64,000 nt of DNA, from NCBI RefSeq assembly GCF_000012365.1, contig NC_007651.1, positions 806,001-870,000 of the forward strand, read 5' to 3'. The notes beneath the pieces were generated by a model. It made no database searches. It was not told the DNA's origin and saw only the letters and a program-made list of their open reading frames with translations. The stretch is from Burkholderia thailandensis E264 (GTDB lineage: Bacteria > Pseudomonadota > Gammaproteobacteria > Burkholderiales > Burkholderiaceae). The position numbers and the translations under genes were made by a program. The stretch's first letter is position 1. Each line of letters starts with the position of its first letter. Positions 7,818 to 16,764 of this stretch are shown in pieces.

Positions 7818-9269
7818 ATGCAGGACATTTCGATGTTGATCGGCGGCGAACGCCGCTCGGCCACGGGCGGCGCGACGTTCGAGCGCCGCAATCCGCTCGA
7901 CGGCGAGGTCGCGACGCGCGCGAGCGCCGCGACCGCCGACGACGCGCGCGCGGCCGTGGACGCCGCATCCGCCGCGTTCGCGCCGTGGGCCGCGCTCGGC
8001 CCGGGCGCGCGCCGCGCGCTGCTGCTGAAGGCGGCCGCCGCGCTCGAAGCGAAGCGCGACGCGTTCGTTGCCGCGATGGCGGCCGAGACGGGCGCATCGG
8101 CGATCTGGGCGCGGTTCAATGTCGAGCTCGCCGCGAGCGGCCTCGTCGAAGCGGCCGCGCTGACGACGCAGATCGGCGGCGAGCTGATTCCGTCCGACGT
8201 GCCCGGCTCGCTCGCGATGGGCGTGCGGCAGCCGGCGGGCGTCGTGCTCGGCATCGCGCCGTGGAACGCGCCCGTGATCCTCGGCGTGCGCGCGATCGCG
8301 CTGCCGCTCGCGTGCGGCAACACGGTCGTGCTGAAGGGCTCGGAGCTGTGCCCGGCGACGCACGGGCTCATCGTCGACGCGCTGCACGAAGCGGGGCTGC
8401 CGCGCGGCGTCGTGAACTTCGTGACGAACGCGCCCGCCGACGCCGGCGCGGTCGTCGACGCGATGATCGCGCATCCGGCCGTGCGCCGCGTGAACTTCAC
8501 GGGCTCGACGCGCGTCGGCCGGATCATCGCCGAGCGTTGCGCGCAGCATCTGAAGCCCGCCGTGCTCGAGCTCGGCGGCAAGGCGCCGTTCGTCGTGCTC
8601 GACGACGCCGATCTCGACGCGGCCGTCGCGGCGGCCGCGTTCGGCGCGTTCGCGAATTCCGGGCAGATCTGCATGTCGACCGAGCGGATCATCGTCGACG
8701 AGCGGATCGCCGACGCGTTCGTCGCGAAGCTCGCCGACAAGGCCGCGACGCTGCCGCTCGGCGATCCGCGCAACGGGCCCGTCGTGCTCGGCTCGGTGAT
8801 CGACAGGCAGACCGTCGAGCGCTGCAACGCGCTCATCGACGACGCGCTCGCGAAAGGCGCGGTGCTGCTTTGCGGCGGCAAGGCGGCGAGCACGCTGATG
8901 CCCGCGACGCTCGTCGACCGCGTGACGCCTGCGATGCGCATTTACGAAGAGGAATCGTTCGGGCCGGTGAAGGGCATCGTGCGCGTCGCGGGCGAGGAGG
9001 CGGCGATCGCGTGCGCGAACGACAACGCGTTCGGCCTGTCGTCGGCCGTGTTCAGCCGCGACATCGCACGGGCGATGCGCGTCGCCGCGCGGATCGAATC
9101 GGGGATCTGCCACGTGAACGGGCCGACCGTTCACGACGAGGCGCAGATGCCGTTCGGCGGCGTGAAGGACAGCGGCTTCGGCCACTTCGGCGGCAAAGCG
9201 GGCATCGCCGAATTCACCGATCTGCGCTGGATCACCGTGCAGACGGCGCCGCGCCACTATCCGTTCTGA
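7818..9269 (+). CDS. Aldehyde dehydrogenase, benzaldehyde/vanillin dehydrogenase-type
   Basis: A 483-residue NAD(P)-dependent aldehyde dehydrogenase preceded by AGAAGGAGA, 8 bases before the ATG. Conserved features are the substrate-channel segment APWNAPVILG, the cofactor loop NFTGSTRVGR, the general base in LELGGKAPF and the catalytic cysteine in NSGQICMST. It follows the decarboxylase by 93 bases and precedes the next gene by 3, so co-transcription is likely. Context suggests it oxidises the benzaldehyde made by the decarboxylase to benzoate. Closest families are the salicylaldehyde, vanillin and benzaldehyde dehydrogenases; the exact substrate is inferred from neighbours. Confidence 0.88.
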   Translation: MQDISMLIGGERRSATGGATFERRNPLDGEVATRASAATADDARAAVDAASAAFAPWAALGPGARRALLLKAAAALEAKRDAFVAAMAAETGASAIWARFNVELAASGLVEAAALTTQIGGELIPSDVPGSLAMGVRQPAGVVLGIAPWNAPVILGVRAIALPLACGNTVVLKGSELCPATHGLIVDALHEAGLPRGVVNFVTNAPADAGAVVDAMIAHPAVRRVNFTGSTRVGRIIAERCAQHLKPAVLELGGKAPFVVLDDADLDAAVAAAAFGAFANSGQICMSTERIIVDERIADAFVAKLADKAATLPLGDPRNGPVVLGSVIDRQTVERCNALIDDALAKGAVLLCGGKAASTLMPATLVDRVTPAMRIYEEESFGPVKGIVRVAGEEAAIACANDNAFGLSSAVFSRDIARAMRVAARIESGICHVNGPTVHDEAQMPFGGVKDSGFGHFGGKAGIAEFTDLRWITVQTAPRHYPF

Positions 9270-9272
9270 ACG

Positions 9273-10214
9273 ATGGCGACGATGAAAATCGCGATGCTCG
9301 GCGCGGGCGCGATGGGCTCGCTGTTCGGCGGATGGCTCGCCGAGGGCGGGCACGACGTGACGCTCGTCGACGTGAACGCCGCGCATGTCGACGCGATCGC
9401 GCGCGACGGACTGCGGCTCGACACCGATCGCGGCGAGCGGCGCGTCGCGCGGCTCGCCGCGCTGCGGCCGGACGGCGTCGCGGCGCTCGCCGGCGCGCCG
9501 CCCGACCTGGTGATCGTGTTCACGAAGACGCTGCACACGCGCGCGGCGCTCGCGGGCGCGCGCGCGCTCTTCGGCCCGCACACGTGCGTGCTGACGCTGC
9601 AGAACGGGCTCGGCAATGTCGAGGTGCTCGCAGAATGCGTGCCGCGCGAGCGGATTCTCGTCGGCGTGACGACGTGGCCGGCCGATCTTGCCGGGCCCGG
9701 GCACGTGCGCTCGCACGGCGCGGGCTGGGTCAGGCTGATGAGCGCGGACGGCGCGATGCGGCCGATCGTGCAGGCGAGCGCGGACGCGCTCGATCGCGCG
9801 GGCCTGAACTGCACGGTCGACGCGGGCGTGTGGGCGACGATCTGGGAGAAGGTGGGCTTCAACGCGGCGCTCAATACGCTGTGCGCGGTCACGCGCTGCA
9901 CGGTCGATGCGCTCGGCGCGCGCGAGGACGGGCCGGCGCTCGCGATCGCGATCGTCGCGGAAGTGGCGGCGGTCGCCCGCGCGAAGGGCATCGAAGTCGA
10001 CGGGCGCAGGATGCGCGAGAACGTGCTGCACGCGATCGGCGAGCATCGCGGCCATCGCCCGTCGATGCTGCAGGACGTGCTCGCGGGGCGGCGCACGGAG
10101 ATCGAATCGATCAACGGCGCGGTGGTCGCGGCGGCGCGTGAGCTCGGCGTCGCGACCCCGCATGTGGAGACGCTGCTGCGGCTCGTCAGGCTGATCGACG
10201 CGCGGGTGGGGTAA
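9273..10214 (+). CDS. Ketopantoate reductase-family 2-hydroxyacid dehydrogenase, probable D-mandelate dehydrogenase
   Basis: A 313-residue protein of the PanE/ApbA fold. The Rossmann motif GAGAMG is at residues 10-15; other family motifs are TLQNGLGN, the catalytic-lysine segment IWEKVGFNAALN and the substrate-binding RRTEIESINGAVV. The ATG lies 3 bases after the stop of the aldehyde dehydrogenase, so it is tightly coupled. Automatic annotation would call it 2-dehydropantoate 2-reductase. The neighbouring benzoylformate decarboxylase and aldehyde dehydrogenase suggest instead interconversion of D-mandelate and benzoylformate. KPR-family D-mandelate dehydrogenases are known from Enterococcus. 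A second paralogue lies at 53.8 kb. Fold certain, substrate inferred. Confidence 0.82.
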   Translation: MATMKIAMLGAGAMGSLFGGWLAEGGHDVTLVDVNAAHVDAIARDGLRLDTDRGERRVARLAALRPDGVAALAGAPPDLVIVFTKTLHTRAALAGARALFGPHTCVLTLQNGLGNVEVLAECVPRERILVGVTTWPADLAGPGHVRSHGAGWVRLMSADGAMRPIVQASADALDRAGLNCTVDAGVWATIWEKVGFNAALNTLCAVTRCTVDALGAREDGPALAIAIVAEVAAVARAKGIEVDGRRMRENVLHAIGEHRGHRPSMLQDVLAGRRTEIESINGAVVAAARELGVATPHVETLLRLVRLIDARVG

Positions 10215-10795
10215 CGCGGCGGATGCGACGAAGCGGGCGTGGCGCGAACGAAATCGCGCGAAGGCGTCCGCACGGCCGCCATGAGGGCAGGACGCCATGA
10301 CGGCATCGCGGTGCCGCGGCGACGACGCACGCGTGCGGAAAACGCGAATGGCGGCGCGATGACCGGCGGTGCGCCGGCTCGTCGATCGAGTGCGCGATGA
10401 CGGCCGCACCGGCGATCTCGACGATCGCGCGCGCATCGTCCTTCGCCGGACCGGCATGGCGTGCCCGCGTTCGCAGGACCGACTCGTGCCGCGCGGATGC
10501 ATCGGCCGTCCGCTGTCCGCGCGACGACCGTTGCCGGCCGTCGTTAGGGTTTCTAATAATTCAACTAATCGAAATTGGTTTTACCATTCGTAACTTCATA
10601 AGCTTGCGCTAGATCAATGCGCGGTCGCTCGGATGCTCGCCGTCCCGCGCCGCGCGGCGAACGTGCGAGGCGGATGAAGCCCTCGCGCCGCAGGGCATGC
10701 CCGCGCCATCGCGAACGGTTTCGAAGAAGGCCGGGCGGGGCGGGTCAACGCGACGCGCCGATCCAGAGGATCTCAGAGGACATTCAGGAGACGAC
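10215..10795. other. Long intergenic region before the symporter, with an AT-rich regulatory patch
   Basis: This 581-base gap holds no supportable gene. Most is GC-rich, but about 10545-10615 is strikingly AT-rich for this genome and contains a GntR/FCD-type operator-like palindrome and a possible promoter (TTGGTT at 10575, then CATAAG about 16 bases later). The transcript would carry a leader of more than 200 bases before the symporter start. Confidence 0.55.
10573..10588. promoter_or_regulatory. TGGT-N3-ACCA palindrome, FCD/GntR-type operator candidate
   Basis: AATTGGTTTTACCATT closely matches the AATTGGTnnnACCAATT pattern described for PdhR/LldR-type FCD-GntR regulators. It overlaps the possible -35 element of a promoter facing the symporter, so repression is a reasonable inference. 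No FCD regulator gene is in the window. Confidence 0.45.
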
Positions 10796-10879
10796 ATGAA
10801 GCACACCCCGACCCCGTGTTTCGCCGCGGCGCGCCGCCGCATCCGCCGCTCGAGCGGCGCGCGCCGGAGGCTCGCATGA
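10796..10879 (+). CDS. Small ORF (27 codons) coupled to the aromatic acid symporter
   Basis: Begins at an ATG preceded by TTCAGGAGACGAC, a strong Shine-Dalgarno site, and encodes MKHTPTPCFAAARRRIRRSS plus a short Arg-rich tail. Its TGA overlaps the symporter ATG as ATGA (10876-10879), the standard layout for translational coupling. The peptide has eight arginines and no membrane segment. It could be a leader peptide that sets translation of the transporter. Alternatively it could be chance, since the symporter has its own GGAGG. No homologue is recognised. Confidence 0.5.
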   Translation: MKHTPTPCFAAARRRIRRSSGARRRLA

Positions 10880-12270
10880 GCGCCCGCCGCGGCAGCGCGC
10901 CGCTCGCGGTCGACATCGGCGCGACGCTCGACCACGGCCCGTTCACCGCAATGCAGCGCGTCGCGGTGCTGCTCGCCGCGTTCTCGATCGTGCTCGACGG
11001 CTTCGACAGCCAGTTGATCGGCTTCGCGATTCCGGTGCTGATCAAGGAGTGGGGGATCACGCGCGATGCATTCGCGCCCGCCGTCGCGGCGGGCCTGTTC
11101 GGAATGGGCGTCGGCAGCGCATGCGCGGGCCTGTTCGCGGACCGCTTCGGCAGGCGCTGGGCGATCATCGGCAGCGTGTTCGTGTTCGGCGCGGCGACCT
11201 GCGCGATCGGCTTCGCGCCGAATGTCGCGACCATCGCCGCGCTGCGCTTCTTCGCGGGCCTCGGGATCGGCGGCGCGCTGCCCACCGCGGCGACGATGAC
11301 GGCCGAATACACGCCCGCGCGCCGCCGCACGATGATGGTGACCGCGACGATCGTCTGCGTGCCGGCGGGCGGGATGCTTGCCGGCCTTTTCGCGCACGAG
11401 GTGCTGCCCGCATACGGCTGGCGCGGCCTGTTCTGGCTCGGCGGCGCGTTGCCGTTCGCGCTCGGCCTGCTGCTCGTGCGCGCGCTGCCCGAATCGCCGC
11501 GCTATCTGGCGCGCGATCCGGCGCGCTGGCGCGAGCTCGGCGCGCTGCTCGCGCGAATGGGGCGGCCCGTCGCGGCGGGCACCGCGTTCACCGATCTGGC
11601 CGAAGCGCGCGCGCACGAAGGGCAGCGGCGCGGCGTGCGCGCGCTGTTCTCGGCCGCCTACGCGCGCGACACGATCGCATTGTGGTGTGCGTTCTGCATG
11701 TGCCTGCTCGCGGTCTACAGCGCATTCAGCTGGCTGCCGACGATGCTGACGTCGCAAGGCTTGAGCGTGTCGGTGGCGGGCTCCGGGCTTACCGCGTACA
11801 ACCTCGGCGGCGTCGTGGGCGCGCTCGGCTGCGCGTTCGCGATCGGGCGCTTCGGCTCGCGCTGGCCGCTCGCGTTTTGCTGCGCGGGCGGCGCGGCGAG
11901 CGCCGCGTGGCTGCTCGGCGTCGATGCGGCAAGCCACACCGGCTGGCTGATCGCGGGCCTCGCCGCGCACGGCTTCTTCGTGAACGCGGTGCAATCGACG
12001 ATGTACGCGCTCTGCACGTACATCTATCCGACGCCCGTGCGCGCGACGGGCGCCGCCAGCGCCGTCGCGTTCGGCCGCGTCGGCGCGATTCTGAGCGCGT
12101 TCGCGGGCGCGTACGTGATCTCGGCGGGCGGCGCGAACGCGTATCTGACGATGCTGACCGTTGCGATGGCGGTCGTGCTTTTCGCGTTGCTCGCGCTGCG
12201 CCGGCACATTCCGCGCTTGCGCCGCGGCGGGCTGCCGGCGAGCGACGAGCTCGCGCGCGCGGCCCCCTGA
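10876..12270 (+). CDS. MFS aromatic acid:H+ symporter (AAHS family)
   Basis: A 464-residue, 12-helix inner-membrane transporter. The start is the ATG at 10876 with GGAGG 5 bases upstream. The first helix carries the AAHS signature VLDGFDSQLIGFAIP; the loop between helices 2 and 3 carries FADRFGRRWAIIG, the MFS motif A, and the sixth-helix region carries LPESPRYL. Family members such as BenK, PcaK and MhpT import benzoate, hydroxybenzoates or phenylpropionates by proton symport. Lying downstream of mandelate/benzoylformate genes, it is likely to import one of those substrates. Convergent with kynA. Confidence 0.88.
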   Translation: MSARRGSAPLAVDIGATLDHGPFTAMQRVAVLLAAFSIVLDGFDSQLIGFAIPVLIKEWGITRDAFAPAVAAGLFGMGVGSACAGLFADRFGRRWAIIGSVFVFGAATCAIGFAPNVATIAALRFFAGLGIGGALPTAATMTAEYTPARRRTMMVTATIVCVPAGGMLAGLFAHEVLPAYGWRGLFWLGGALPFALGLLLVRALPESPRYLARDPARWRELGALLARMGRPVAAGTAFTDLAEARAHEGQRRGVRALFSAAYARDTIALWCAFCMCLLAVYSAFSWLPTMLTSQGLSVSVAGSGLTAYNLGGVVGALGCAFAIGRFGSRWPLAFCCAGGAASAAWLLGVDAASHTGWLIAGLAAHGFFVNAVQSTMYALCTYIYPTPVRATGAASAVAFGRVGAILSAFAGAYVISAGGANAYLTMLTVAMAVVLFALLALRRHIPRLRRGGLPASDELARAAP

Positions 12271-12321
12271 CGTTCCGACGCTTCGCCGCCCGCCCGCGTG
12301 CGTGTGTGCGGCGGGCGCGCG

Positions 12322-13245
12322 CTACAGCGTCGTGCGCACGTGCCAGAGCTCGGGGAACAGCACGACGTCGAGCATCTTGCGCAGATACGGCGCGCCGCTC
12401 GTGCCGCCCGTGCCCTGCTTGAAGCCGATGATCCGCTCGACCGTCGTCACGTGGCGGAAGCGCCATTGGCGGAACGCGTCCTCGAGATCGACGAGCTCTT
12501 CGGCCATCTCGTACAGCTCCCAGTGCGCGTTCGGCTCGCGGTACACGGCGAGCCACGCGGCCTCGACGGTCGGATCGTGGCGCGTCGGCTGCGTCCAGTC
12601 CGCGTCGAGCCGCTCGGGCGCGATCGGAAAGCCGCGGCGCGCGAGCAGGCGAATCACTTCGTCGTACAGCGAAGGCGATTGCAGCGACGCCTCGAGATGC
12701 GCGTGGATCGCCGGCCGGTGCGCATGCGGACGCAGCATCTGCGCGTTCTTGTTGCCGAGGATGAACTCGAGCTCGCGATACTGGTACGACTGGAAACCCG
12801 ACGACGCGCCCAGGTACGGCCGCATCGCCGAATACTCGGACGGCGTCATCGTCGCGAGCACGTTCCATGCCTGCACGAGCTGCTCGAGCACGCGCGACAC
12901 GCGCGCGAGCATCTTGAACGCGGGCGGCAGCGCGTCGTCACGGATCGACGCGAGCGCCGCGCGCAGCTCGTAGAGCGCGAGCTTCATCCACAGCTCGCTC
13001 GTCTGATGCTGGATGATGAACAGCATCTCGTTGTGATCGGGCGAGCGCGGATGTTGCGCATCGAGGATCGGATCGAGCGACAGATAATCGCCGTAGCTCA
13101 TCGACTGCGAGAAGTCGAGCTGCGCGCGATGCCAGCCGGCCTGCGCGTCGTCTTCGCCGGCGGCGGGGCTCACGTGCGGCGCGTCGGGCGCGTGAGCGCC
13201 GGCGAACGGGCAGCGGGGCGCGTCGTCGTCGCGGGGCGGCTGCAT
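12322..13245 (-). CDS. kynA: Tryptophan 2,3-dioxygenase
   Basis: Haem enzyme opening the indole ring of L-tryptophan to N-formylkynurenine, the first step of the kynurenine pathway. From the ATG at 13243-13245 (MQPPRDDD) it has 307 residues. Family motifs are [13 protein letters not shown], the haem and substrate pocket [28 protein letters not shown] and [17 protein letters not shown]. Two upstream in-frame starts exist, a GTG at 13260 preceded by GGAGA and an ATG at 13272, so the N-terminus may be 5 or 9 residues longer. Last gene of kynB-kynU-kynA on the minus strand, 103 bases after kynU. Confidence 0.95.
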   Translation of the reverse strand: MQPPRDDDAPRCPFAGAHAPDAPHVSPAAGEDDAQAGWHRAQLDFSQSMSYGDYLSLDPILDAQHPRSPDHNEMLFIIQHQTSELWMKLALYELRAALASIRDDALPPAFKMLARVSRVLEQLVQAWNVLATMTPSEYSAMRPYLGASSGFQSYQYRELEFILGNKNAQMLRPHAHRPAIHAHLEASLQSPSLYDEVIRLLARRGFPIAPERLDADWTQPTRHDPTVEAAWLAVYREPNAHWELYEMAEELVDLEDAFRQWRFRHVTTVERIIGFKQGTGGTSGAPYLRKMLDVVLFPELWHVRTTL

Positions 13246-13348
13246 GTGACCTGAATTCACGATTGTCTCCATGGAATAAATGTGTGGCGTCGCGGGGCGG
13301 TCAACCGGCCGAGCGCCGCCGCGCGGATCGCGCGGCGCTCGCGCGGGC

Positions 13349-14599
13349 TCAGGTCACCGCGGCGCGCGTCGCGAATTCGCTCGCGCGCCACGCTTCGGTT
13401 TCGAGAATGTCGCGCAGCGTCTCGACCGCGTCCCACACGTCGACGAAGCGCGTGTAGAGCGGCGTGAAGCCGAAGCGCAGGATGTGCGGCTCGCGGTAGT
13501 CGCCGATCACGCCGCGCGCGATCAGCGCCTGCATCACTTCGTAGCCGTGCGGATGCTCGAAGCTCGCCTGCGAGCCGCGCTGATGATGCGCGCGCGGCGT
13601 GACGAGCCTGAGCGGCTGGCCCGCGCAGCGCGCTTCGACGAGCGCGATGAACGCGTCGGTCAGCGCGAGGGACTTGCGGCGGATCGCGTGCATGTCGGTT
13701 TGCGCGAACACGTCGAGCCCGCATTCGACCATCGACATCGACACGATCGGCTGCGTGCCGCACAGAAAGCGCGCGATGCCCGGATCGGGCTCGAACGCGG
13801 GCTGCATCGCGAACGGCGCGCGGTGGCCCCACCAGCCGGACAGCGGCTGCTCGAACGCCTGCTGATGGCGCTTGGGCACCCAGACGAACGCGGGCGAGCC
13901 GGGGCCGCCGTTCAGATACTTGTACGTGCAGCCGAGCGCGCCATCCGCGAGCGCGCCGTTCAGATCGACGGGCACCGCGCCCGCCGAATGCGCGAGATCC
14001 CACAGCATCAGCGCGCCCGCCTGGTGGACCGTCTGCGTGACGGACGGCATGTCGTGCATGTAGCCCGTGCGGTAGTTCACGTGCGTGATCATCGCGACGG
14101 CGGTTTCGTCGTCGAGCGCGTCGGGCAGGTCGGCCGGGTCGTCGACGAGGCGCAGCTCGTAGTCGCGGTCGAGCTGCGCGATCAGGCCCTGCGCGATGTA
14201 CAGATCAGTCGGGAAGTTCGAGCGTTCGGACACGATCACGCGGCGCTTCGGCGCGTGCCGGGCCTGATGCCGCAGCATCGCGGAGAGCAGCTTGAACAGG
14301 TTGATCGAGATCGTGTCGGTGATCGCGACTTCGCCTTGCGCCGCGCCGATCATCGGCGCGAGCCTGTCGCCGAGCCGGCGCGGCAGCGCGAACCAGCCGG
14401 CCGTGTTCCAGCTGCGGATGAGGCCTTCGCCCCATTCGGCGCCGATCACCTGCTGCGCGCGGGCGGCCGACGCGCGCGGCTGCGCGCCGAGCGAATTGCC
14501 GTCGAGGTAGATCACGCCGGCGGGCAGCGCGAACTGGTCGCGCAATGGCGCGAGCGGGTCGTCGCGATCGAGCGCGAGCGCTTCTTCACGTGTTTTCAT
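13349..14599 (-). CDS. kynU: Kynureninase
   Basis: PLP enzyme cleaving L-kynurenine to anthranilate and L-alanine. At 416 residues it has normal length. Conserved segments are [14 protein letters not shown], the phosphate-binding [27 protein letters not shown] with the PLP-pyridine aspartate, and [15 protein letters not shown] with the Schiff-base lysine. It sits 45 bases after kynB and before kynA in one operon, so tryptophan would be degraded to anthranilate. Confidence 0.96.
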   Translation of the reverse strand: MKTREEALALDRDDPLAPLRDQFALPAGVIYLDGNSLGAQPRASAARAQQVIGAEWGEGLIRSWNTAGWFALPRRLGDRLAPMIGAAQGEVAITDTISINLFKLLSAMLRHQARHAPKRRVIVSERSNFPTDLYIAQGLIAQLDRDYELRLVDDPADLPDALDDETAVAMITHVNYRTGYMHDMPSVTQTVHQAGALMLWDLAHSAGAVPVDLNGALADGALGCTYKYLNGGPGSPAFVWVPKRHQQAFEQPLSGWWGHRAPFAMQPAFEPDPGIARFLCGTQPIVSMSMVECGLDVFAQTDMHAIRRKSLALTDAFIALVEARCAGQPLRLVTPRAHHQRGSQASFEHPHGYEVMQALIARGVIGDYREPHILRFGFTPLYTRFVDVWDAVETLRDILETEAWRASEFATRAAVT

Positions 14600-14644
14600 G
14601 ATGTCGAACCTGGTTGGGGGAGGGGCGATCGCGTCCGCTTTTCT

Positions 14645-15286
14645 TCAGCGCGGCGCGTCGGGCAGCGCGCGCAGCACCGCGCGCACGGGGCTTGCATCGA
14701 GCGTCGCGAATTTCAGCGGCAGTGCGATCAGCTCGTAGTCGCCGGCGGCGATTTCGTCGAGCACGAGGCCTTCGAGAATCGCCATCCCGTGCGCGCGAAT
14801 GCGCCGGTGCGCGTCCATCGTCTTCGATTCCTGCGGGTCGAGCGACGGCGTGTCGATGCCGACGAGGCGCACGCCGTGCGCGGCGAGCAGATCGATCGTC
14901 TGCGGCGCGACCGCGCAGAACGCGCTGTCCCACGCGCGCTGCGGCGCCTGGCCGTAGGTGCGCAGCAGCACGCGCGGCGGCGCGTCGGCGAGCGCCGCGC
15001 GCACATCGTCGGGCGAGACGACGGGATGCGCGCCGATGCAATGGATCACGCGGCAGCGGCCGAGATACGCGTCGAGCGGCACCGCGCCGATCGGCGCGCC
15101 ATGGGCGTCGTAATGCAGCGGCGCATCCGCGTGCGCGCCGGTGTGCGGCGACAGCGTGATGCGCGCGACGTTGACGGGCGAGCCCGCCTCGATGCGCCAC
15201 ACCCGCTCGATGCCGACGGGCGTGTCGCCCGGCCAGACGGGCGTCGCGGGGGCGATTGGCGGGGAGATGTCCCAGATCGTGTCCAT
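14645..15286 (-). CDS. kynB: Kynurenine formamidase (arylformamidase)
   Basis: Metal-dependent hydrolase removing formate from N-formylkynurenine. The start is the ATG at 15284-15286 ([10 protein letters not shown]), giving 213 residues, the usual size of bacterial KynB. The zinc-binding motif [13 protein letters not shown] is conserved, as are WPGDTPV and [10 protein letters not shown]. First gene of the kyn operon, divergent from the Lrp-type regulator. A longer open frame reaches 15412 but lacks family similarity there. Confidence 0.95.
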   Translation of the reverse strand: MDTIWDISPPIAPATPVWPGDTPVGIERVWRIEAGSPVNVARITLSPHTGAHADAPLHYDAHGAPIGAVPLDAYLGRCRVIHCIGAHPVVSPDDVRAALADAPPRVLLRTYGQAPQRAWDSAFCAVAPQTIDLLAAHGVRLVGIDTPSLDPQESKTMDAHRRIRAHGMAILEGLVLDEIAAGDYELIALPLKFATLDASPVRAVLRALPDAPR

Positions 15287-15309
15287 GCGTTGTCGAAAAG
15301 CCTCGAATG

Positions 15310-15351
15310 TTTCGCATGATAGGCAAACCTGCGGAGCAGGTGCTTGCGAAA
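15310..15351. promoter_or_regulatory. Nested inverted repeats in the kynB/Lrp intergenic region
   Basis: TTTCGCA (15310-15316) and TGCGAAA (15345-15351) flank ACCTGCGGAGCAGGT (15327-15341), a perfect 6+6 hairpin. The structure lies 24-65 bases upstream of kynB. Lrp/AsnC proteins bind symmetric AT-flanked sites and act on adjacent genes, so this is a candidate operator; an RNA hairpin in the kynB leader is the alternative. Confidence 0.45.
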
Positions 15352-15414
15352 TAAGCATGGACAATCCACCGATATGGCAGATAATTCGAAACAGATCTAA
15401 AACGGAGACCAAAA

Positions 15415-15918
15415 ATGCATGCGATCACGCTGGATGCAACCGATTGCCGTATTCTCGCGGTCCTTCAGCAGGAAGGACGGATCAGCAACCTCGATCTGGC
15501 CGAGCGCATTTCGCTGTCGCCGTCCGCGTGCCTGCGGCGGATGCGACTCCTCGAAGAGCAGGGGGTGATCGAACGCTATCGCGCGTGCCTGAGCCGCGAG
15601 AAGCTCGGGTTCGAGCTGGAGGCGTTCGTGCAGGTGTCGATGCGCAACGATCAGACGCAGTGGCACGAGCGTTTCGCGCAAGCGGTGCGCGAATGGCCGG
15701 AGGTGGTCGGCGCGTTCGTCGTGACGGGCGAGACGCACTATCTGCTGCGCGTGCTCGCGCACAACCTGAAGCACTACTCCGATTTCGTGCTGAATCAGCT
15801 GTACAAGACGCCCGGCGTGCTCGACATCCGCTCGAACATCGTGCTGCAGACGCTGAAGGACGACGTGGGGCCGCCTGTCGCGCTCGCGCGCACGGGGCCC
15901 ACGGTCAAAGCCGTGTGA
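15415..15918 (+). CDS. Lrp/AsnC-family regulator of kynurenine genes (KynR-like)
   Basis: A 167-residue Lrp/AsnC protein, with GGAG 7 bases before the ATG. The N-terminal winged helix-turn-helix includes [20 protein letters not shown]; the C-terminal RAM effector domain includes [19 protein letters not shown]. It is divergent from kynB. In Pseudomonas aeruginosa the equivalent KynR activates kynA and kynBU in response to kynurenine, so the same role is likely. Its 3' end overlaps the convergent flavin reductase gene by 14 bases. Confidence 0.9.
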   Translation: MHAITLDATDCRILAVLQQEGRISNLDLAERISLSPSACLRRMRLLEEQGVIERYRACLSREKLGFELEAFVQVSMRNDQTQWHERFAQAVREWPEVVGAFVVTGETHYLLRVLAHNLKHYSDFVLNQLYKTPGVLDIRSNIVLQTLKDDVGPPVALARTGPTVKAV

Positions 15919-16420
15919 GGCCGTGGAAGCTGCCGCTCTGGAACACGAGCGGCGCGAGCGCTGCGGCGTCGGGGTGCACGCCGCAGCGCTCGACCTCGCC
16001 GACGAAGATCACGTGATCGCCTTCGTCGTAGCGGCTGCGGTTGTGACATTCGAACCACGCGAGCGCGCCGTCGAGGACGGGCATGCCGGAGTCGCCCTGC
16101 GCGTGCGACACGCCTTCGAAGCGGTTGCCCTTGAGCGTCGCGAAGCGCATGCACAGATCGTGCTGCGACGCGGACAGCACGTTGACGACATAATGGCTGT
16201 TCGTGCGGAACACCGACATCGACGCCGATTTGTGCGCGAGGCTCCACAGCACGAGCGGCGGATCGAGCGATACCGAGTTGAACGAGCTGGCGGTGATGCC
16301 GATCAACTGGCCGGACGGCGCGCGCGTCGTGATCACGGTCACGCCGGTCGCGAACTGACCGAGCGCTTGGCGGAACGCGGCGGCATCGAAATTTGGCGGG
16401 CTGGCCTGTCCGTGTTTCAT
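15905..16420 (-). CDS. Flavin reductase-like, FMN-binding split-barrel protein
   Basis: A 171-residue protein of the flavin reductase domain family (HpaC, RutF, NmoB type). Typical segments are ALGQFATGVTVITT, ITASSFNSVSLDPPLVLW and HVIFVGEVERCGV. Such proteins reduce FMN or FAD with NAD(P)H and pass it to a two-component monooxygenase. No partner oxygenase lies in the window. The 14-base tail-to-tail overlap with the Lrp gene makes the two mRNAs complementary at their ends. Substrate and partner unknown. Confidence 0.85.
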   Translation of the reverse strand: MKHGQASPPNFDAAAFRQALGQFATGVTVITTRAPSGQLIGITASSFNSVSLDPPLVLWSLAHKSASMSVFRTNSHYVVNVLSASQHDLCMRFATLKGNRFEGVSHAQGDSGMPVLDGALAWFECHNRSRYDEGDHVIFVGEVERCGVHPDAAALAPLVFQSGSFHGLTRL

Positions 16421-16764
16421 TGCGTGACGGCCTCGAGCGATGGGCGCGCGCGGCGGCGGGCGGAACGGGCGGCGGCGCCGCGGGCGAAATGGCGGGAAGT
16501 GAGCAGGGCAGTCATCGGAAAATTCGTCGGGTTGGCGACGATTTTAGCGGCAATCGTGCAAGGCTGCGACGGACCGCCGCGCCCGGCGAGTGGCCGGCGC
16601 CACATTTTTCGCGGAACGCCGTGCGCGTCGCGATGCGGCGCGGCCGACGAAAAGCGCGAAGGCGGCGCGATGCGCGGACGCGGCACAAACCGTGTGCGGC
16701 GGCGGCCGGGGCAGGCGCGGCGCGCGGGCCGCACGACGAACGTAACGAACGAAAGGAATCCGAT
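16421..16764. other. Intergenic region before msrA
   Basis: This 344-base gap lies between two divergent genes. It should contain both promoters. I see no gene and no convincing repeat or hairpin. Confidence 0.5.

Noticed and set aside
6018..10502. A minus-strand open frame of almost 1500 codons opposite the mandelate cluster
   Set aside because: It runs antisense through mdlC, the aldehyde dehydrogenase and the KPR gene, is Arg/Ala/His-rich, has no ribosome site and no family match. It is a product of the high third-position GC of the real genes.
16621..16764. Possible minus-strand extension of a gene upstream of the flavin reductase
   Set aside because: Open frames there are arginine/alanine-rich with no ribosome site and lie in the expected divergent promoter region.
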